Of a DNA stretch of 64,000 bases, positions 44,657-55,674 are shown in pieces (position 1 is the stretch's first letter; each line of letters starts with the position of its first letter). The stretch is from Pycnopodia helianthoides (taxonomy: Eukaryota > Echinodermata > Asteroidea > Forcipulatida > Asteriidae), in contig CM063258.1 of the NCBI GenBank assembly GCA_032158295.1, positions 6,466,583 to 6,530,582 of the forward strand. The letters are read 5' to 3'. Position numbers and translations under genes: made by a program. Below the pieces are notes generated by a model. It made no database searches, was not told the DNA's origin, and saw only the letters and a list, made by a program, of their open reading frames with translations.

Positions 44657-44940
44657 AAGGAACATTACAGAATTGGTAAGAACAAAACTTGTTAAATATA
44701 CTTTTTGATCACAGATTTACATCAAACTTACACGGTCTAATGATGATGTGGTAGAAAACATCTCTTGAAATATTTCTGTCTGAAATGCCATATTTGATGA
44801 GAAATAAATGACCCAGATGGCCGATCGATCTCAAACTTCTACAGGTTTGTCAGTTCATGTATATGGTGGATTACATAGAGTGCTTACACTGCCAGCAACT
44901 GTTTTGTTAGCAAAAACCAATTCTGTAATGTTCTTTTAAA
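44657..44940 (-). mobile_element. F1-family MITE, internally deleted
   Basis: Both ends are recognisable. The middle from AAATAAATG to ACCCAGATGG is missing about 100 bp compared with full copies. Its first 70 bp were copied to 48973-49043. Confidence 0.9.
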
Positions 44941-46129
44941 TAAACAAATGATGTTCAAATAAATGATTAATCAAGCGAAACACCCCTCCCTCTCCATGGT
45001 GGCGTATTCTGTAACCATCCGAATCGGCTCGCAAATTAGTCTGGTAGTCGCACTATAGCAACTGATTGAACACTGTCATGGTGAAAGATGCAAATTCTTG
45101 GATGCGTACTCTCATTCGTCTAGACGACACATTAGTGAAAGTTACGTAACAATTCAACATGATCCGACGATCCCATTTAGTTAATTACATCGCCCCTGAT
45201 TGATCAAATTATAGCACCGGTTTATTAATACGCACCTCAACCCAGAACAAAACACACAAAACAAAAGTGAAGTAATTGTCTATGAGATGAAATTGCTGTC
45301 TTGATGTCATGACACGCCCGTGTATGCAGCATGACATAGTTTGCAACAAATTGCTTGTAGTCATCACATGCATGCCGTATCTATATGTAGTGGCGAGTAT
45401 GCGCGCAGACATAGTTGCATTTTGGGGCGCGATAGTTTTATTCTTAGGGTTTGGGGATCATGATCACAGTAAAAACTATTCTGTGGTAACCACAACCAAA
45501 ACGCACTTCAAACCCTGCGCAATGACACCCCCTACTGTAGACTACAGCTGACAGCAGAAAATCACAAAATTAGTTAATTATAAGTATTTTTTATTATCAA
45601 AATAGGCCCCTAATTTAATTTCCTGTATAGTCTATCCTCATATTAACGGATTTTGATTGGTACAAAAACATATCAAGCTTTAACTTAGAAAGGATACAAA
45701 AATCCCACGGTAACTATTTGGCATACACAAGGCTACTGAGTTTTGTAAACAGTGAGATATCCTGATACACTTCGAGTCAATCAAATAATTGAAGGTGAAT
45801 CTTGTCAAATTGCAACAAACATGCAACACACTTTGCTTAATTACAACGCATATTGTTATCAGCATTATTGATGATAATGTTGATATTGCAATGGTGTATC
45901 GCAAATAAACCATGTTGAAATCTATTTGCCATTCAAAATTGACATTAGCTAACGCTGCCGAATCAATCAGACTGGATGAACGGTTAATAGCGCCCTCTGT
46001 CGATGCATAGCAGATATTGAGTACAGTCTCGACGAGCAGGCGCAGTATAGATTATAAGTACAGGTACATCAAATAAATAACCACATGACTGTGTAAACCT
46101 TCATTCAAATGTGGGGTTAACAAAGAAAA
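44941..46129. other. Putative intron DNA, no gene recognised
   Basis: Unique-looking sequence rich in short direct and inverted words but without a member of the named repeat families or any recognisable exon. Confidence 0.4.
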
Positions 46130-46180
46130 ATTGACCAGAACGGGATTTGAACCTGCGACTTCAAGATGTCTCTTTATTCA
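46130..46180 (-). repeat. tRNA-like fragment
   Basis: The minus strand reads AGTCGCAGGTTCAAATCCCG, a perfect B-box and T-loop. The matching acceptor stem and a good A-box are absent, so it is more likely a SINE remnant or tRNA pseudogene than a working tRNA. Confidence 0.35.
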
Positions 46181-46647
46181 GCCCATATTTGAAGGCGATA
46201 ACAGTAGAATTAGTTATACATAAACAATTTATTACTGTCAATCTTAGACGAAATGTTTCTTTATAGAAGCTATCGTTACACCAAATTAGAGGAACTTGTT
46301 TTTAAAAGAGAAATCGTGTAAGAAAGTTATGAAACTCAACGGTGTCCAACCTAAGACACGTGAAGTTCTTGTTATCTTAACTTGGTTTAATTATGGGGGT
46401 TTCTAGGGTCTTTTTTGGAAGTCATCATACATTGAATTATGTGATGTACTGTTTTCATTCAATTAATAAATTATTGTACCCTGATTGTACATACACCGAA
46501 TATCCCGCAGTTGATGTTGGAATGTTTTATTACGTAATTGAATACTTTTCACAGTATACAACTCACTGTGGTCTGCCGTCCATAGGCGTTTGTGCCGGTG
46601 TCATCAGGAAATCTGTCCCCTGGAGAGTTTGTCCCCCATGAGGCATA

Positions 46648-46936
46648 ATAGCCAAACAGACGTATGAAGCTAAACCACAAACCACAACCTTGCACGCTCT
46701 GTGGTTGGTAGCTGCCACTGGCTCCCTGTTTCTCAGCTGGTAACCCTTAACTTTTTTTAAAACCCTTCCCCTTACCCTTACCCTAACCCTAACCTCACCC
46801 TAACCCAAACCCTAACCCAAACCCTAACCCTACCCATACCCCTACCCCTATCTACCCCTACCCCTACATCTACCATAGAACGTGCACGATGGTTGTGGTT
46901 CGTGGTTTAGCTTCATAATATGTCTGATTGGTTATC
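46648..46936. mobile_element. Foldback element with telomere-like core
   Basis: The left arm ATGAAGCTAAACCACAAACC then ACAACCTTGCACG mirrors the right arm CGTGCACGATGGTTGTGG then TTCGTGGTTTAGCTTCAT. Weaker homology continues outward through CCAAACAGAC / GTCTGATTGG. The core at 46765-46866 is a degenerate CCCTAA / CCCTAC array. Confidence 0.8.
46765..46866. repeat. Interstitial telomere-like array (CCCTAA variants)
   Basis: The array reads CCCTTACCCTAACCCTAACC and continues with CCCAAA, CCCTAC and CCCCTA variants for about 100 bp. Exact CCCTAA units are a minority. Confidence 0.85.
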
Positions 46937-46957
46937 TCGTCATTATAGGAAATTAAC

Positions 46958-47087
46958 ATGGATTCAAAAGAGGGCGCTATATCAGAAGAAATGTGTACAC
47001 ATTATTCTCCGTATTGGGCCGGGGGGGATCTCCTGCCACACCATGGTTCTCTTAATACTTTTGTTCATAGGGTTGTATGCTTGACCG
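46958..47087 (+). CDS. Alternative candidate first coding exon of NR6A1-like receptor
   Basis: ATG in good context (TTAACATGG) opens MDSKEGAISEEMCTHYSPYW and ends LTG at CCG|GTGAGC. It is 130 nt, phase 1, again compatible with the DNA-binding-domain exon 403 bp downstream. It overlaps common repeat words (AGAGGGCGCTAT), is only 22 bp from the foldback element, and its second half looks hydrophobic. Weaker than the 30936 candidate, or an alternative promoter exon. Confidence 0.25.
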
Positions 47088-47217
47088 GTGAGCGTTTGGT
47101 TCATTACTTTGAATTGGGAGACTCGGCAACCATTGTAAATTGCAGCCATGTCATAAATTATTTGAACACGGAGTTGTTGCGTCTGATTGTGTTTTCTTAC
47201 GTTTCGTGTTGGTCATT

Positions 47218-47378
47218 AGATGGATTGCAAAACGCGTCATTGACCGCCATCTTTGATGAATTGTGCACGCGTGAAGAGCTATCATTGGCTGAGAGTCGTG
47301 CGTAGCGCGTACACGCGTGCACTTTCCCATTGTTATACATCAAAGATGGCGGTCAATGACGCGTATTGCAATCCATCT
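47218..47378. mobile_element. 161-bp palindromic MITE between the candidate exon and the DNA-binding exon
   Basis: Arms AGATGGATTGCAAAACGCGT and ACGCGTATTGCAATCCATCT, continuing through CATTGACCGCCATCTTTGATG, form near-perfect inverted repeats of about 43 bp. It ends 112 bp before the DNA-binding-domain exon. Confidence 0.9.
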
Positions 47379-47490
47379 ATATGATTCCGGGTGGTTGAAA
47401 AAACACAACCATCACAACAAAGATGGATGATGTAACAACTTTTAAAAATGCGAACTATTAAGTAATTTTGTGTTTTCTTCACACTTTTAG

Positions 47491-47760
47491 CTTCCAACGG
47501 TTTTGAGTACTCTCCACGTGCCTTCCTTTCGCCCAACGATGAAACCAAGACGTGCCTCATATGTGGCGACCGTGCCACGGGGCTCCACTACGGCATCGTC
47601 TCCTGCGAGGGGTGTAAAGGCTTCTTCAAGCGCAGCGTGTGCAACCGTCGGATCTACCGGTGCCTGCGGGAGAAGAACTGCATGATGTCCCGCCAGAAAC
47701 GGAACCGCTGCCAGTATTGCCGACTCCTCAAATGTCTCCAGGTTGGCATGAACAGAAAAG
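47491..47760 (+). CDS. NR6A1: NR6A1/GCNF-like nuclear receptor, DNA-binding-domain exon
   Basis: A 270-nt exon between CACTTTTAG and G|GTGAGG, entered in phase 1 and left in phase 1. It encodes about 20 linker residues, then a complete two-zinc-finger domain. Finger 1 has Cys at exon residues 22, 25, 39, 42 ([22 protein letters not shown] in two parts), with P-box CEGCKG. Finger 2 has Cys at 58, 64, 74, 77, followed by [12 protein letters not shown]. The [16 protein letters not shown] and [16 protein letters not shown] words fit germ cell nuclear factor (NR6A1), an orphan receptor that binds TCAAGGTCA direct repeats and represses transcription in the nucleus. Family identity is from knowledge of the motif, strengthened by the next exon. 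All eight Zn ligands are intact. Confidence 0.93.
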
Positions 47761-48140
47761 GTGAGGAGTAAATGCAGGAATAGCGCCCTCATTATATGTG
47801 TTAGTATAAATCCGAACTACCAACCATGGTCGAGTTTTGCATGGGTCGGATTTTGTTTTGTCAGTTGTGTTGGTTTAAATTATACATGTTGTTGGGAATG
47901 TAATACTCGGTGATAAAAAAATGTGCAATAAAATCAATTCAACAAAATAACCATGAAAATCCGAGAATAAGACTTGACCTCCGTTTCCGGTTGCTTGTGA
48001 AAATTAAAGTTGTTGCCCAACTGACGATCATGTTATCATTAAACCTATGTGATGAAAGCACACATTCGGGCGTGATTGGCAAATGGGGTTTCTAAAAGTA
48101 AGCATCCGCATCCCTAGTTTTAATGTTGTTTCAATGTTAT

Positions 48141-48400
48141 GTGACGGTCATGAAACTATATTGCGCATGCCCGCAATGTATTTTAGTAGCTTTGCAAGAG
48201 GTAAGCAATAAGTAAGATAAAACATAATTACCTGTTGAAGAAGATAAACATGACACACTTGGGTCTTCGTCTAAGGATATTATGAACAAAAGCCCGCAAA
48301 AATGAAATCGCTGAGGGCGCTACTCTGGTAATATTACGTAACATATAAAGCTACTAAAAATAGATTGCGGGCATGCGCAAGATAGTTTCATGACCGTCAC
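48141..48400. mobile_element. MITE with about 54-bp inverted repeats
   Basis: The left arm GTGACGGTCATGAAACTAT then TTGCGCATGCCCGCAAT and AGTAGCTTT mirrors the right arm AAAGCTACT, ATTGCGGGCATGCGCAAG, ATAGTTTCATGACCGTCAC. 260 bp, non-coding, inside the NR6A1 intron. Confidence 0.9.
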
Positions 48401-48680
48401 ATTAATTTGAGCAAATGATTTGAATTATATAAAAATTGAAATGTTGTTTATAATAACTTGCTATGGGTGTTTTTATCTTCAAGAATTTTGTAATAATATA
48501 ATTTTAAAAGAAGATTTTCATTACATAGAAAAGTATAGTCTTCGCTCGAGCTGTTTTCTGGTTTTCGATATGCGCGAGACTTGCACAGTATGTTCACTCT
48601 CTCAAGCCAAATTGTAAGAAACTCCCAGTGCATCACACAAAATAAATAGGCTAGCAGTATTATTGGAGCAGACACAAAAA

Positions 48681-49207
48681 ACCATGCAAGAAGTTATGGA
48701 AGATTACATCACGACTCAGTTCAATAATAGTCTGTGTGATCCAACCCACTCTGGTAACCCTTAAAGGTTATTATTACAGTCAATTGTAAATTGGGAGTTA
48801 AAGGAACATTACAGAATTGGTTTTTGCAAACAAAAAAAGCTGCAGACACCAATTCGGATACTGCCGTAGCTACGAGTCATCTCCTCTCCAGGGGGGGAGT
48901 TGTAAACAAAGGGTTAGAAAATGGATTTTTGTTGTTGATATAAAAGCTTTTCGAGTGCTCATCATTTGCAGAAGGAACATTACAGAATTGGTAAGAACAA
49001 AACTTGTTAAATATACTTTTTGATCACAGATTTACATCAAACTAACCCTAACCATGCAAGAAATTATGGAAGATTACATCACGACTCAGTTCAATAATAG
49101 TCTGTGTGATCCAACCCACTCTGGTAACCCTTAAAGGTTATTATTACAGTCAATTGTAAATTGGGAGTTAAAGGAACATTACAGAATTGGTTTTTGCAAA
49201 CAAAACA
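48681..49207 (+). repeat. Patchwork duplication A-B-A'
   Basis: A (48681-48837) is repeated as A' (49051-49207) at an offset of 370 bp. Between them B (48838-49043) is a gap-free copy of 44523-44728. A 7-base filler, AACCCTA, joins B to A'. A ends inside an F1 left end; A' continues into a full F1. Confidence 0.9.
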
Positions 49208-49547
49208 GTTGCTGGCAGCTTATGTAATCCACCATATAAACAAACTGACAAACCTGTAGAAGTTTGAGATCGATCGGCAATCTGGGCCACGAGAAAATAG
49301 TGAAAAACCGATTACACATTTGCATGAAATCATATAGATTCTAAAAATGAATAAAACGCTCACTGAGCGATAAACTCCAATCGGAAAATTAGTTTATTCA
49401 TTTCTCATCAAATATGGCGTTTCAGACAGAAATGTTTCAATGGATGTTTTCTACTATCATCATTAGACCGTGTAAGTTTTATGTAAATCTGTGATCAAAC
49501 AGAATATTTTACAAGTTTTTCCCTACCAATTCTGTAATGTTCCTTTA
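49168..49547 (+). mobile_element. F1-family MITE
   Basis: Nearly complete. A few bases around GGCAGTGTAAGCAC are missing. Right end TACCAATTCTGTAATGTTCCTTTA. Confidence 0.93.
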
Positions 49548-50422
49548 TATTGTTCAGAATCGCTCAGGCTGGGTCTGACAACCCTGTCTAAAGACCAACA
49601 AATTTAAGGATTCCTTATTACCTAGTGTAATTAAACTTGTAAAGTTGGTCGAGCTATGGTGATGCTTCTTAAATTTTTGCATATACAAAGTCATGCAAAT
49701 GTTATGTTACTGTACAAACCTGTTCCCCTCAACCTATTATATTACTGTAGTTTTTTTGTTATTGTAAATTCTTGTTGTCTATTGTTTTATATGCCCTGTT
49801 CTCTTATTTATTTTCCTTGTACACTGGGAAAACAAATTGTTCACGTTTTTATCATGACAATAAATGTTTTGAATCTTTGAAATCCGTTTGTAGGAAAGGG
49901 AAATCATTATGAACAGATAATGATCATTGCACTGGACTTGTTCAAAGATGCTAGGTCTGAGTTTTTGGTCAAATTGACCTGCACTAATTTGGATTAGAAT
50001 TATAATTAGCTGTTTTCATAGATTCGAACAAGAAACAAGCTTCTAATTAAGGTATTGCACGAATTAATTCGATGATGAGACGTAGTAGTAATTAAAAACT
50101 AAATGAGCCGGGTCCGATCCATCAGCCATTAGCAAATAAGAGTATGCATGTTAATGTATTTTGTGCATTGTATGTGGCATATAATGCTGAAGGTGTTTTT
50201 TGTTGTTTTTTTGAAACATCATCACCTGTCAAGTTATTCAGAGAACAAATTATGACAAAATATTTCGTCGAAAATCAACAAATACTTTCATCACACTGTT
50301 GCTGTACACACTTTTGTGTTTTTGGCTGTAGAGTTGTTGGTATACCTTCTTTCTAAAGGACATTTTTTGCACATTTTGGAGTAAATGAATGTGTCTTTGT
50401 TTTTGTCTCTCTCTTTCTCCAG

Positions 50423-50478
50423 CTATTAGAGAAGATGGAATGCCTGGTGGAAGAAACAAAAGCATCGGTCCAGTCGAG
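50423..50478 (+). CDS. NR6A1: NR6A1-like nuclear receptor, C-terminal-extension exon
   Basis: A 56-nt exon between CTTTCTCCAG and GAG|GTAAGC. With the G carried from the previous exon it encodes AIREDGMPGGRNKSIGPVE, a near-exact match to the segment that follows the zinc fingers in vertebrate NR6A1 and part of its DNA-contacting C-terminal extension. This makes the NR6A1 assignment specific. It ends in phase 0. Following exons (hinge and ligand-binding domain) were not found in the remaining 13.5 kb. Confidence 0.93.
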
Positions 50479-50492
50479 GTAAGCATCTTAGG

Positions 50493-50628
50493 CCGTATCC
50501 GAATTGGTGTCTAAGGCTACGGTTAAGGGTGTTGCTAAGGATGTTGCTACGAGCGTACTATACTTCAACGCATGGTGACGCGGAAATCTCGCCGTAGCCG
50601 TAGCTGTAGCCGCCAATTTGGACTCGAA
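50493..50628. mobile_element. GCTACGGCTACGG-family palindromic MITE, copy 2
   Basis: Left CGTATCCGAATTGGTGTCTA and right TAGCCGCCAATTTGGACTCG, inner GGCTACGGTTA / CCGTAGCCGTAGC. It starts only 15 bp after the C-terminal-extension exon. Confidence 0.7.
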
Positions 50629-52316
50629 CTTACCTTTGTTTAATTTTTACAACTAACAGACAATTATAACGGTCGTGCTGTTGTTGTTGTTGTTGTTTTC
50701 AAAATTGGTTTACTTCCGTGTCCTTTTCTGAAAATAGAGTTGTAACGTTGTGGTTATACAGCGCCACCGATTGTCAAGGCCCACCTTATTATTTTGTTCC
50801 GTCTTCTTTGTCAAACTTGTTTTCTTCTTCCATAAACTTAAATAGCGCCCTCACTGGTTTCTTTGTGTCAATGAAATTGCCACGGTATCGAAAGAGGGCG
50901 CTATTCAGTTGCCCACAATCGGCTTCTCTCGCGGCGGTGTGCAACCGTAGTTCTCGCGAAAATTTGACATTGACTTTCAGGTCTTTTTAAGTGACCGAGA
51001 CAATTCGTTAGTGACCCAATTTCACCGTGTCTTTGTTTCCAGCATAGATAACCCCAAAAATAGCTTACAAATTTGAGGAAACAACTAAAACTAATTACGT
51101 CGTTATCAGTTTTTTCGTTGAGGCGCGGCAAGTCAACATTCTTCGAAATTCTGCAAAATTTTTTAAAACGTGGGCAGAGTAATTCTCCGTCTTCACTTCC
51201 CGCTTGTTCAATTTCTGTCGCTCTCCAGACTGCAAGTGTCCTTCTGAGTGGTTGTTTGTTCAATTGATGGGTTTATACCTGAAATTGGTCATCCTTGATG
51301 GTCTTTTGTTGTCGGAGAATAGGAGGCGCTATTTGAGGGAGTCACGAGAGAGCGTCCGCGTCTGTAATTCAAGGCTAGGGGACATATAAAGCAGATCAGG
51401 GCTGCGGTTATAGTAGTTGTAACTGTAATTCATGTAATACGCGAAGCCTGGGGAGCATCTGAAGCTAACACCCAGCATCAGTTTTTGTGGCCAAAAAGAT
51501 ATCAACATTAAAGAGTAAAATTGGTGTGAAGAAATCGTTCATTCCATGCCTTTATAAGGCATGGAAGCGACCTTAAAAATCGGCTAATATATCGGCGCCC
51601 TCATAGTCTCGGCGGATTTTACTCGTGTCAAGAACGTCGAATGTGTGTCATGTTGTGTTTGGCAAGATCTGTGGGACTTGGACCTTTTTTTTTATGTAAC
51701 CTAAAAACATTTCCTTTTTTGGTCAACAATGAGAGGATATTGTTCTTGATGTTTAGAGAGCGTACCACCGCCAATCTAGCTTTGTAATTCAAATTTCATG
51801 ACATTGAGGTCACTTAAAGTGGTGGTATAATCTTTTCAAATATTTCTCAACTAAAAATGTAGTGTAGTGAATGAAATAAAAGAGTTAAATATTGGACTTA
51901 CTGGACGATAGATTTATCTTTTTCTTTACTCCCCCCCCCTCCTTTTTTAAAAAGGAATTATTATTATAGCTATCCGGGGGACAGTTCGTCACAATTAGTG
52001 TGCTTTCATTTCCGACATGATGTTACTGTATGTAACAGTTTGTATTTTATGGTAGTTGTTTTATGCTTGAGCACTGATATTTTGTTACCCATATTATTAC
52101 TCATTCGGCAGTCTCATGAAGTGTACAGAAAAACGAATGTCTCAATTTGGACAATATATCCACAAAGCAACAGCATTTTACTGATTTAAAAACTTGCATC
52201 AGTTCAACGCATCTGACGTTAGTCCCCTGCTCGAGGTTTTAGATTTATTGCTGAGAAACATCAACAGATTATGAGTAAACTATATCCCTGAAAATGTTTT
52301 CTTGTGCTGCTTTGAC
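50629..52316. other. NR6A1 intron, no exon recognised
   Basis: Contains several AGAGGGCGCTAT-type words and a CCATGCCTT / AAGGCATGG hairpin at about 51547. Short ORFs lack conserved words. Confidence 0.5.
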
Positions 52317-52743
52317 TTAGAGGTAGGGTCATAGATTGGTAAATGCTCCAAAAGTTGATGACCATAAAAACTTACTTGGTGAGAAGCACTGCATCCCTTG
52401 ATAGTATAACTATTTTTGAGAAAGGATTCCCTTCGAAGTAATATGGTTTTGGATAACTGTTGGATAACCAAAAAGTTGAATCTAAGAAACGATTCATGCA
52501 TGAATCGTTTCTCAGATTTCTGTGGGTTGGTGTTCGTTCGCGAATGCTGCGGCCAGAGATGCGGTTGGTACCCGCTGTCACCTCGCTAAACGTGGACGGA
52601 TTCGATGTTCTCGTGCAAATACCGTGACAGTCTGTTTACTGTTTTTCAGCAAGTAGACACTGTATTCAGCAGAAACTTTCCCTAAAGTGTGTCTATAAAT
52701 AAGTATTACGTTGACAAAAACCAATCTATGGCCCTACCTTTAA
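52317..52743. mobile_element. TIR element with AGGTAGGGTCATAGATTGGT ends
   Basis: The left end is mirrored by ACCAATCTATGGCCCTACCT. The centre holds the ACGATTCATGCATGAATCGT palindrome (52480-52517) also seen at 16968, and F2-like words (CATAAAAACTTACTTGGT). A related, opposite-orientation copy is at 57348-57790. Confidence 0.75.
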
Positions 52744-53089
52744 TTAGTTAATAAAACAATTTACCCCAACGTCCGTTATGAGTATGACAATGATTTATAC
52801 CAGTCGGTTTTTATAATTTTTGTGCTAGGTTTAAGGAGGAAAAGAGTCTAGACCAGACTCAATTAATCATTACAGTCTCTAGAATCTGTACGTGTTTGTA
52901 AAAAGTACAAAGTTGAAATTGGGCCAAGGAATTATTTTTAAAAGCTAGAGCACGTTGAGTTTTATTACTTCTTGAAGACGTTTTGAGCATACTGATCGAA
53001 ACGTCAAGTAGTTACATCACCAGTTCTTTCCAGAACCACCACAACACTCATTGAAGAGATATTTCATGTACACGGTGTGACCTCAAACA

Positions 53090-53615
53090 TTACGAGATTG
53101 TATCTTCACAATGCAAGTTTCAAACCATACTCATGTACCGCAAACCTTGCTAGATTGTATCTCCACCATGCAAGTTTCAAATCCTACTATGTATGTGAAT
53201 CTCGACCATACAAATTTAAAATCCTACTCGTGTATTGCAAACCTTTCTAGATTGTATCTCCACCATGCAAGTTTCAAATTCTACTCATGTACTGCGAACC
53301 TTACCAGATTGTATCTCCAACAATCAAAGTTTCAAATCATACTCGTGTACATTGGTGTTACCGAAACCTTACTAGATTGTATCTCCACAATGCAAAGTTT
53401 CAAATCCTACTCATGTACATGGTCTCTCTGCAAACGCTACTAGATTGTATAGCCACCATGCAAAGTTTCCAATCCTACTCATGTACATGGTGTCTCTGCA
53501 AATTTCACTAGATTGTATCTCCACCATGCAAAGTGTCAAATCCTACTCATGAACTGTACATGGTGTTACCGCAAACCTTACTAGAGTATGTCTCCACCAT
53601 GCAAATTAGTTCAAA
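53090..53615 (+). repeat. Degenerate minisatellite, 56-72 bp unit
   Basis: About nine units begin with AGATTGTATCTCCACCATGC and contain GTTTCAAATCCTACTCATGT. Unit starts fall near 53095, 53152, 53250, 53306, 53373, 53442, 53510 and 53582. The unit grows from about 56 to about 70 bp along the array. Confidence 0.9.
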
Positions 53616-55320
53616 CTTTCGCCATGGTACCACCAGCGAGTGCTTGTTCACTACAAGTTTACGCTGTCCTCTCGTGGCACAATGTTGTAACAGATAGTTA
53701 GAGAACAGACATTATCTTTGTTACATCACCATCAATAACAAAAAATATTTGTTATTGTTTGTTTTAATCGGCTTAGTGAGACCCCCCTGGACTGTATCGT
53801 GAGAGTCTGGTGTCCTGACGCATAGCGTATGTTTAATTTGCAAGATCACCACCGCCCCCTATTAACTCAAGCATGTTACTATCCGGACTTCGGGCAGCAG
53901 TGCGGAACAATACCTGTCAGTCATACCAAATTTATTGTCTGTGTAGCTTGTTCGAAGGTTCAGCCACTGCTTATTAATTCATAATGCGCGGTAATCCAGA
54001 GACCTCGGTAGCCTCCCTCGGGGCAAAATTATAAGTTCATCGACCAAGAGAAGGTTCCCATTTCCCCCTGTACAAATAGATGGTTTAATTACGTGGTGTT
54101 GTGAATGAAGAAGACAAAACATGTGGAAAATAACTATGTCGTAATACCCGCAGGAGTGTTTCTTTAGACCAGTTTTACAATGGAATGTCGGATCATCTCG
54201 CTGCAATGAGAGGACAGGTTCGGTCACGATTTTGATACCAAAAACAGAAGAAGAAACCTTTGGACTGTTTAGGTGGCTTGTGTGTAATACCTGATTCTTA
54301 TCATAGAACGCGTCGTCCCTTTACGTACATTTTCAAAGATATCTTCTCTTTAATTATGTTGTTGAAAAAATGTGTTTGTTGGTCCTTGGTTTTTGTGGGT
54401 TGTCTTGCCGTTCATACTTGGGTGATGTTTGGAAAGGTTGGGATGGCAGAGAAGCCCGTGTTGTCGTGTCGTCTCTGGGCAGTAGTCCCAGCGTGGGAGA
54501 CACGCTTAGGAAATCCTTCGGAGCAGCCGGAATCCCGGGCTCTGTACACTGCAGTTTCCATTGCCGTTGGGATCAGACGACCTCACGGGTGATGCACGTG
54601 TCTCCAGGTGTAGGGGGAAGTTCCGTCTCTATTGAGTTTTTTTGAATCTGGGCCAAACTTGATCTTCCCCTCTCCGTAAAGTCAGCGATACGTCATATCT
54701 AGGTCACGAGTAGAGGATTACTGGATCTGAATGGACAAGGTTTCGAATGAAACAATGAATATGCAAATCTTGAAAGTTATTGTCAACAGAGATTAGTTGT
54801 GGGGTATGTGAACAATAATGCTCAAAGTTGATTGATTGCAATTATTTCTTCTCCCCACGGCCCTGATCTTGTTTTTTTCTTGAACTTTGGCCTCGTTGTA
54901 AGCCTAAAGTATTAAATATGCAAGGGTGCGACGTAATGGGTGACCAGTAATCATGATTCAATAGGGCTGCAATTAAAGCGATAATGTGGCAAGGGTATGG
55001 CAATTACGGAGATACCATAAAACGGGGCATAGACAACTTTATCAAAACGTAAATTATATTAATTAAGAAACTACCAGAATAAATATTTAAATGTGTATGC
55101 GTTTTAGTAACTGTGAAGGACTATCATAGCTTTGATGAGGATATGACGCATTTTATCCGTCACATTTATGACATCAAAATAGTTTTTGTAATATTCTTTG
55201 TAAGCTCTTTTTATGAAGAAAATCTTAACCCACTGGTATAGCTGTGCGTCACGCCATAGTTTTAGTGTATAAATAGTCCCATGCACTGAAACACCCCGAA
55301 AACGACTGCGCGTAAATCCT
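53616..55320. other. NR6A1 intron, no exon recognised
   Basis: The stretch at 54430-54640 is GC-richer and has open frames on the plus strand, but it lacks a recognisable domain or good flanking splice sites. One outlying copy of the TTGCAATTACGG unit lies near 54990. Confidence 0.4.
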
Positions 55321-55330
55321 TTAATCTACG

Positions 55331-55672
55331 GCATGGATTGCAATTTACTGAGATACTAATATACGGGGCAAGGGTTGCAATTACGGCAATGCCAATATAC
55401 GTACAAGGGATGCAATTACGGAGTTACTAATATACGGGGCAATTGGGTTGCAATTACGGCGATAACATTATCAGGGCAAGAGTTGCTGTTACGGCGATAA
55501 CATTGTACCGGGCAAGGGTTGCAATTTACGGCGAAAACAACAAACGGGGCAATGTTTGTAATTACGGAGTTACCAATTTACGGACAACGGGACAAGGGAT
55601 GCTACTACGGCGATACCAATAAACATTGCAAGAGTTGGAACGACGGCGATACCGATGTACGGTGCAATGGTA
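55331..55672 (+). repeat. Degenerate 36-38 bp minisatellite
   Basis: About nine units of GGGCAAGGGTTGCAATTACGG then CGATACCAATATAC, with many substitutions. Ends exactly where the next TIR element begins. Confidence 0.85.
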
Positions 55673-55674
55673 GC

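Noticed and set aside
46765..46866. True chromosome-end telomere
   Set aside because: The array is short, degenerate, enclosed by inverted arms and followed by 17 kb of ordinary sequence with receptor exons.
47491..47760. Other orphan receptors (HNF4, TR2/TR4, COUP-TF)
   Set aside because: Their zinc fingers are similar, but the next exon (AIREDGMPGGRNKS) is specific to NR6A1 as I know the families.
54260..54645. Two overlapping frames of about 90-110 codons in GC-richer DNA
   Set aside because: Considered as an NR6A1 hinge exon, but no conserved word, poor splice-site context and conflicting frames.
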